From IMG/VR virus record IMGVR_UViG_3300049846_001452, positions 1-28,219 of that record: a stretch of DNA of 28,219 bases; one strand, written 5' to 3'. Both the position numbers and the translations under genes were made by a program. The notes beneath the pieces are model-generated. The model worked only from the letters and a program-made list of their open reading frames with translations, was not told the origin of the DNA and did no database searches. This stretch comes from a virus. Positions 23,665 to 28,219 of the stretch are shown piece after piece (the stretch's first letter is position 1; the number at the start of each line of letters is the position of its first letter).

Positions 23665-26600
23665 ATGGCCATCAGTATTAATATCAACCTCAATCTTAGC
23701 GGATTGAGTAATACTGCCCTGCGTAATGCTCTTGAAAACAGGATAAATGCCCTTACGAGAGAAAGTTATAACAAACTTTCTAAAGAATTACTAAAACAAG
23801 GCCGTGATCAGCTCGCTTCAAGCAGCAAAAGTGCGTCTGGACTGAATACGCTAGGTGGTCCATATCGTCCAAGAAGATTCCAAAAATCTGGAGGTCCTTT
23901 TACGGTTAACAAGGTGCCGTGGGGTAAGTTTTGGTATGCACAAGTAAAAGACGAAACCACGAAAAAGGCTAGGGTATATCTTGGTTGTGGTAATGGGACA
24001 AAGGTACTAGAAGTTAATTACGATTTCCTATTTAGCTACCAAAGGCTAGAGAATATTACGGAAGATACAGTGCAAAATGGAATAAATGATATCGTTCCGG
24101 ATTGGGTTGGCGGCGGCAATCAACTGCTAAAAAATACAGATTTTCCTCCTGGGACCTTCTTGCCACCATCGGCAAGGTTCGCGGCTGGTAACAGTACAAG
24201 GGGTTATATTTATACTCGCAACGGGAATCAGTGGGTATATTTGCCTATGTTCACGGAGCTTTCATTGTTAAATACTGGTCCATTCTGGCTGGGCCAGCAT
24301 TTGCTATATGACTACACTAAACACTATTTCAAACTCGAGCATCTCGTTTTACCATATAAGGAAGACAGGGCCGTTATTGTTGTATATGGATCGAATGTAA
24401 TACAGCAAAGAAAAATCGACATGGTTCGATCAATCTTTGCGGGCGGTGACAAGGGGAATGTATCAACCAAGCAAATCATAATGCATAGCCCATTTCGCTA
24501 TAGTATAACGCAGAATGATCCCACTCATGAGTATGTTGTTGGCAAAAAATCACCTAGCTTTACTGTGACTGGCATCTCAGCTAGGATGGCTCCCTATCCG
24601 AATGGTTCACTGAGCCAATTTGACGAAAATCAGACAATAAGATTTCAGATAATGGCTGGACCAGAAGTTGGGCCATATTATGCTAATGGGGCCATATCGG
24701 CAGAATCCCTTGCAGTAAGCCAACAACTTCAGACGGAACCGGTTCCAGAATGGTACAAAGATTGCTATGCAGTTACACCGATTTTAACAGTAACAACTGT
24801 TCCCGTTAACCCATCAGGCGATTCTCCTGATGATCATGGATATGACCTTGATGATATATTTAGTTTTAATATTGTGAATGGAGGTTCGACAGCGCCAAGG
24901 GTATACAGAAGTCGGGCATCTCTTTATGGATATCAGCCTGGTGAAACATTCACTCAACCTGAGAATGGTCATTATATATTCATTCGCATTCATTCGGTTA
25001 GGGATAAGTTTGGTGAAGATATCTACCCAATACAAGATACAAGTGGCTATAGCTACAATCGGGATTATCATCAGTGTTTATTTATTGATATTGCTACAAC
25101 CGATGATGGCACGGTTGGACCAACAGATGCATCGGCCACTAGTTTCTATGATGCATGTGATGTAATAGATAACAGATTCCAGCAAGATGTTCATGTCGAT
25201 GCGGATGAAGAACCCCTTGTTAAGTGCTTCCTGGTATCTGACACGGCAATAAAACAAATAAGCACACCTTCTGCCGTTAAAGATAGGGTGATTCCTAGAG
25301 TTATCGGCACGCGAACACAAACAAATCAAACAATTGACGAAGGAGGAAATCAGCCAATACCCGAGAACTTTATAGTTGCACAAACGACGACAGGAATACT
25401 TAACTGGGCATGTGGATCCGATGCTCTTGACACAGAACAATATGGACCACAGGTAACATGCTCAGCATTTAGCAGACAACCAGTTAACAAAATTTATATA
25501 TCTGAAAACTTTACTTCGCCAATATATCCATCGTGGACGGCAGGAACCAATTCTGGTATCAGTAATCATATTTCGTATGCGCAGAATAATGCCGACAGGC
25601 CAATAACAACTGGCTATAAAAATGCCGATAGGATAACAATGAAGAAGCGAACAGTTAATACGTACTACCAGACTGCGGACATATTCAACGCAAAAGACTT
25701 GAATTTATCGCTAGAAGTTGATAAAAACTACGTAATCTCATTCTATTGTAAATGGGCTGGCACGGGGGAAGTGGAGCCATCCTACCCTGGCGAAGTCGTT
25801 GACAATAGCAAAGATGCAATTCTAGGAAGAACATTCTTCACATTACAACATATAAATGAAAGTGGCCTGGTAGACGAAAGAGTAGTATCAAAGCTTGGAT
25901 TTGAATGGACAAGGCAGTCACTTATGTTCAAATATACCGGCAAACAGGATACAATCAGAATTTCCAATTGGAATAATTCTGAATACGCGGATCTTGACAT
26001 TCATTTATGGGGGTGTCAACTCGAGGAATTCACTGGTCAATTGCAAGCTGAGAATTCACAAGAAGGGCCGTCTGAATACCAAAAAAGAGGACCATTTACT
26101 CAGGTTTACTATACTGGAATATATCCAGATTATTACGCAAGAAAGCAAAACCTTGCTTATCCTGTTTTCAGTGTAGATTCTGTACCAATTTATCAATATA
26201 TAAGACCGGAAATAGGTGGATACACATATGAGGACTTTCCTATCGACCTAGGTATTAAAGGACAGGAATATAACTGGATAGATGCCGCTACGTGGCGTAA
26301 TTTTGATCCACAGGCGGGCGATTACATCAATCCTATAGATGCTCCGTTTTCAAAATGGAGTCCAGTGATATATGATGTAATATTTAACGATACCTATCCT
26401 GGAGATGGGACCGGTACTTCAAGGGGTGACTATAATGCGCCTACTTTCGATGTTGGCCCCAAGAGTGGTGAAAGGAATGCGGAGAATGAAATAACCAAAA
26501 CGTCGCTAAATTATAAGCCAACAGATTACGAATCGAATCCACCATATGATGCTATTATTCAGGCAATGACTGAGGGTACAGAATTGCCAGACGGCACCCT

Positions 26601-26868
26601 CAAAAAGGGGCAGAGGACGGCAAGACTGTTTACGCAAAGTGATAACGCAATTTATGGTCCCTTTAAAACTGTAAAGACACAATCAATCAACTTGGATACA
26701 GTAGATGAATTTGAAGAAATAAACAAGAAAAAATTCAGAAACAGGTACAACTGGTCACTTGATTCACAGCAAATGAGGCTGTGCCAGTTTACTGATTTCA
26801 ATAGGGCTGCAGAAAACAAGCAAAGACTGTTAGAACTTGGATTTACAGAATTAGACCTGAAGTTCTAG
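23665..26868 (+). CDS. Large tail fibre-like protein with WGAQLE-type jelly-roll domain
   Basis: A 1,067-residue protein. Residues 1-60 are helical and may anchor it (LSNTALRNALENRINALTR). Residues 65-110 carry PYRPRRFQKSGGPF and WGKFWYAQVKD. Residues about 672-790 look like the carbohydrate-binding jelly-roll domain frequent in phage fibres, with KNYVISFYCKWAG, FEWTRQSLMFKYTGKQ and the ending IHLWGCQLEEF, which is the 'WGAQLE' signature with Cys in place of Ala. The rest is Tyr- and Pro-rich and not recognised. The final residues (AENKQRLLELGFTELDLKF) form a short helix. The ATG lies two bases after the preceding stop, so translation is likely coupled. A glycan-binding virion role is inferred; no enzyme motif is visible. 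Confidence 0.7.
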   Translation: MAISININLNLSGLSNTALRNALENRINALTRESYNKLSKELLKQGRDQLASSSKSASGLNTLGGPYRPRRFQKSGGPFTVNKVPWGKFWYAQVKDETTKKARVYLGCGNGTKVLEVNYDFLFSYQRLENITEDTVQNGINDIVPDWVGGGNQLLKNTDFPPGTFLPPSARFAAGNSTRGYIYTRNGNQWVYLPMFTELSLLNTGPFWLGQHLLYDYTKHYFKLEHLVLPYKEDRAVIVVYGSNVIQQRKIDMVRSIFAGGDKGNVSTKQIIMHSPFRYSITQNDPTHEYVVGKKSPSFTVTGISARMAPYPNGSLSQFDENQTIRFQIMAGPEVGPYYANGAISAESLAVSQQLQTEPVPEWYKDCYAVTPILTVTTVPVNPSGDSPDDHGYDLDDIFSFNIVNGGSTAPRVYRSRASLYGYQPGETFTQPENGHYIFIRIHSVRDKFGEDIYPIQDTSGYSYNRDYHQCLFIDIATTDDGTVGPTDASATSFYDACDVIDNRFQQDVHVDADEEPLVKCFLVSDTAIKQISTPSAVKDRVIPRVIGTRTQTNQTIDEGGNQPIPENFIVAQTTTGILNWACGSDALDTEQYGPQVTCSAFSRQPVNKIYISENFTSPIYPSWTAGTNSGISNHISYAQNNADRPITTGYKNADRITMKKRTVNTYYQTADIFNAKDLNLSLEVDKNYVISFYCKWAGTGEVEPSYPGEVVDNSKDAILGRTFFTLQHINESGLVDERVVSKLGFEWTRQSLMFKYTGKQDTIRISNWNNSEYADLDIHLWGCQLEEFTGQLQAENSQEGPSEYQKRGPFTQVYYTGIYPDYYARKQNLAYPVFSVDSVPIYQYIRPEIGGYTYEDFPIDLGIKGQEYNWIDAATWRNFDPQAGDYINPIDAPFSKWSPVIYDVIFNDTYPGDGTGTSRGDYNAPTFDVGPKSGERNAENEITKTSLNYKPTDYESNPPYDAIIQAMTEGTELPDGTLKKGQRTARLFTQSDNAIYGPFKTVKTQSINLDTVDEFEEINKKKFRNRYNWSLDSQQMRLCQFTDFNRAAENKQRLLELGFTELDLKF

Positions 26869-26877
26869 GCAAATTTA

Positions 26878-26886
26878 TGGTATAAT
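26878..26886 (+). promoter_or_regulatory. Extended -10 promoter for the scaffold/capsid unit
   Basis: TGGTATAAT is a perfect TGnTATAAT extended -10 element, placed 10 bases after the stop of the fibre-like gene and 14 bases before the next ATG. No good -35 lies 17 bases upstream (TGAAGT), which extended -10 promoters tolerate. Transcription would start near 26893, giving a very short leader. Confidence 0.6.
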
Positions 26887-26900
26887 TATAATAAACACCA

Positions 26901-27062
26901 ATGAACAACGCCGCTAACGCAGACGAATTGGTATCCAATGCTCAGTTGCAATCAACGGTAAACAGATCTGCGTTTATACAAAAACAGAATTTTAATAAAC
27001 TTTTAGAGGCAGGAATTCGTTCCCTCAAGACTAACAGCAAAGCCTCCAAGGCTTTCTACTGA
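26901..27062 (+). CDS. Hypothetical 53-residue protein upstream of scaffold
   Basis: A short open frame from ATG 26901 to TGA 27060-27062, too small for ordinary gene finding. The protein begins MNNAANADELVSNAQ, is rich in Asn, Ala, Ser and Lys, and is predicted by eye to be mostly helical with a basic C-terminus (SLKTNSKASKAF). There is no SD, but it would be the first gene after the extended -10 promoter. It is followed after 8 bases by another 53-codon frame. I do not recognise a family. Support comes from tight packing between promoter and next gene; it remains unproven as a protein. Confidence 0.5.
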   Translation: MNNAANADELVSNAQLQSTVNRSAFIQKQNFNKLLEAGIRSLKTNSKASKAFY

Positions 27063-27070
27063 GGAAATAA

Positions 27071-27232
27071 ATGGAATTGATTCAACAGCCATGCATCATT
27101 GGTCGAACCAGGGACAATATTCCAGAAGTTCGTTCTCATCCAGTGCTTGAAAAACTTGGCATAGAAAAAATTGACGACAACATCCAGGTTGACGAAGGAA
27201 ATAGGCAATCTATCGGGCAACTTAAGGCGTGA
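27071..27232 (+). CDS. Hypothetical 53-residue protein before scaffold
   Basis: ATG 27071 is preceded by GAGGA (27061-27065), a good SD at about 5-6 bases, so this small frame is well supported. The protein begins MELIQQPCIIGRTRDN and continues with PEVRSHPVLEKLGIE and a charged C-terminus; it is soluble with no membrane segment. It ends at a TGA that forms the loop of a small hairpin (AGGCG-TGA-CGCCT, 27225-27237), 12 bases before the scaffold ATG. The position between promoter and scaffold suggests a small head-assembly accessory, but no family is recognised and function is unknown. Confidence 0.6.
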   Translation: MELIQQPCIIGRTRDNIPEVRSHPVLEKLGIEKIDDNIQVDEGNRQSIGQLKA

Positions 27233-27244
27233 CGCCTAGCAACA

Positions 27245-27985
27245 ATGTCCGAAGAAAATCAGTCGACACTTGAGACGAGTGCCACCAACCAAGAAGAACA
27301 GAATACTGCTGATTCTAATGGTAATAATCGGAATTATTCCGAAGAAGAAGTTCAAAACTTGCTGAAAGCGCTAAAGTCTGAGCGTGAAGCCCGTAAAGTA
27401 TACGAAAAGGAAGTAAAGGAGAAGGCAGCACTTCTTGAAAAGTTTGCTGATATTCAACCCGATGAATATCGCAAGCTGCAAGAAGAAGTGGCAACTTCTG
27501 CACGCGAAAAAGCCGCTGTCGAAGAGCGTACTGCACTGTTGGAAGAGAAATACGGTGCGCAGACTGCAGAAGCAATCAAGGCACGCGAATCTGCTACGCG
27601 TGAACTGCTTGAATTCCGTAAGCGTTATGCGCTGGAAAAAGTCTTCTTCGCAGCCGGTGGTCGAACCGATTCTGCTGACGGTGTATCGTTCTTCGATATG
27701 CTCGCTACTCAGATCGGTGGACAATTCCGACTCGAAAACGATGGCAGTATTACTGTCGTTGACAATGCTGGCGATCCTATTCTGGACAAGGAATCTGGTC
27801 GACGCATTAACCCTGAAGACTACCTGGGTCAGTTTAAATCGCACCCGATTTATGGCACCTTCTTCAAGGGTAATAAAGGTTCCGGCGCTGGTATCGGCTA
27901 TGGCGGTACCGACAGCAATGGCATCACTTCGGAAGACCTGATGGGTCTTACTCGCGAAGAACTGTTCCAGCGTGCGTTTGGCTGA
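27245..27985 (+). CDS. Capsid scaffolding protein
   Basis: This 246-residue protein has the classic scaffold layout: an acidic, disordered N-terminus (about residues 1-30, Glu/Asn/Thr-rich), a long charged coiled coil at roughly 33-125 (EEEVQNLLKALKSEREARK and onward), a more compact middle with FFAAGGRTDSADGVSFFDML, then a Gly-rich segment and a short helical C-terminus (LTREELFQRAFG) that could contact the capsid protein. It lies directly upstream of the putative major capsid gene. Codon use is richer in C/G-ending codons than in the fibre genes, in line with high expression. There is no SD before ATG 27245. A terminator follows at 28030. In function it would direct shell assembly and then leave or be cleaved. 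Confidence 0.85.
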   Translation: MSEENQSTLETSATNQEEQNTADSNGNNRNYSEEEVQNLLKALKSEREARKVYEKEVKEKAALLEKFADIQPDEYRKLQEEVATSAREKAAVEERTALLEEKYGAQTAEAIKARESATRELLEFRKRYALEKVFFAAGGRTDSADGVSFFDMLATQIGGQFRLENDGSITVVDNAGDPILDKESGRRINPEDYLGQFKSHPIYGTFFKGNKGSGAGIGYGGTDSNGITSEDLMGLTREELFQRAFG

Positions 27986-28029
27986 TTATCACCGCAAAAT
28001 ACGTATTATTTAGCCCGTAAAATACTCAT

Positions 28030-28053
28030 TGGCCAGCTTTTGCTGGCCATTTC
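28030..28053 (+). terminator. Intrinsic terminator after scaffold gene
   Basis: TGGCCAGC-TTTT-GCTGGCCA is a perfect 8-bp GC-rich stem with a 4-base loop, followed by TTTCT. The T run is short, so read-through into the capsid gene is possible. It separates scaffold and capsid transcripts or sets their ratio. Confidence 0.8.
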
Positions 28054-28195
28054 TATAATTTCGGTATTATAAGTTTGAGTACCCAGCCCTGAGTTGGTTG
28101 TGATGACCTATCGGGGAGGGTCTAGCGCCAATGGATGAGACATCCTGGGGCGATTTACCTTTCCTGTCCAACGTTCATCTAACCCATTTAGGACC
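28054..28195 (+). promoter_or_regulatory. Promoter region and structured leader of the capsid gene
   Basis: TATAAT (28054-28059) and TATTAT (28065-28070) are candidate -10 boxes; no -35 at ideal spacing is seen. The following leader of about 120 bases can fold into two elements. In the first, ACCC (28081-28084) pairs with GGGT (28118-28121) and CCC (28087-28089) with GGG (28113-28115). In the second, CGCC (28126-28129) pairs with GGCG (28149-28152) around an inner GGATG-AGA-CATCC stem. AGGA (28190-28193) is only two bases from the ATG, closer than usual for an SD. A palindrome AATACGTATT lies upstream at 27998-28007. Confidence 0.45.
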
Positions 28196-28219
28196 ATGGC
28201 TTTAACCCTTGCTGAAGCT
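28196..28219 (+). CDS. Major capsid protein, first eight codons only
   Basis: ATG 28196 opens a frame reading MALTLAEA at the window edge. This opening resembles that of many HK97-fold phage major capsid proteins, which often begin with a similar 'TLAEA' helix. Its position immediately after the scaffold gene, with its own leader, makes capsid the most likely identity. Only eight residues are visible, so the call depends on context. Confidence 0.6.

Noticed and set aside
27371-27941. Long frames overlapping the scaffold on both strands (157 and 168 codons)
   Set aside because: Codon bias of the scaffold gene keeps the alternative frames open. The scaffold frame alone has the expected acidic coiled-coil composition.
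1-28219. Apparent excess of AGG arginine codons preceded by C (CAGG)
   Set aside because: It caught the eye in many genes, but AGG after T, A or G is also common; without counting codon pairs I cannot claim enrichment.
1-28219. CRISPR array, tRNA genes, insertion sequence or attachment site
   Set aside because: None was seen: the sequence is nearly fully coding, with no regularly spaced identical repeats, no cloverleaf-like gap sequence and no transposase or integrase.

Overview
The window is a stretch of a tailed double-stranded DNA phage or prophage, carrying virion genes almost without a break. It reads as a long-tailed siphovirus: a neck or tail-completion protein, a frameshifted tail assembly chaperone, a TP901-1-type tail tube, a 2,289-residue tape measure, a two-domain Dit-like protein, a hub candidate, several very large adhesion proteins, then a scaffold and the first codons of the major capsid protein. 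No sheath gene is seen, but the window is cut at both ends, so a contractile tail is not strictly excluded. Most genes are AT-rich with many start sites lacking a Shine-Dalgarno (SD) sequence. The tail tube and scaffold genes have visibly more C/G-ending codons, as expected for abundant virion proteins. The host cannot be read from the sequence; an aquatic bacterium, possibly a cyanobacterium, is only a guess from the weak SD usage and the style of the adhesion proteins.

Layout. Positions 1-985: 3' part of an unrecognised gene, overlapping a tail-completion/neck gene. Positions 1012-2249: two overlapping frames joined by an A AAA AAG slippery site, the classic G/GT tail chaperone arrangement. 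Positions 2200-2598, minus strand: an HNH endonuclease inserted convergently. Positions 2796-3251: tail terminator candidate. Positions 3252-4016: tail tube gene with its own structured leader and a strong intrinsic terminator. Positions 4065-13782: tape measure, Dit-like and hub-like genes, coupled by TAATG overlaps. Positions 13797-26868: a 2,093-residue multidomain protein (tandem GSFxVAGKNA repeats, LamG domains, one apparently nested in another), an 858-residue protein that shares modules with it, two small distal-tail proteins and a 1,067-residue fibre-like protein. Positions 26878-28219: an extended -10 promoter, two 53-codon genes, the scaffold, a terminator, a structured leader and the start of the capsid gene.

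How they fit together. The chaperone pair coats the tape measure while tube subunits assemble around it. The Dit-like, hub and large LamG/jelly-roll proteins would form the tip and host-binding apparatus. Head genes lie downstream of the fibres, opposite to the usual head-then-tail order. Terminators after the tube and scaffold genes, and structured leaders before tube and capsid genes, suggest that the abundant virion subunits are expressed as separately controlled units.

No tRNA, CRISPR array, integrase, attachment site, lysis gene or recognised lytic domain was seen. The most rewarding leads are the frameshift site, the nested LamG arrangement and module sharing in the adhesion genes, and the structured leader before the capsid gene.
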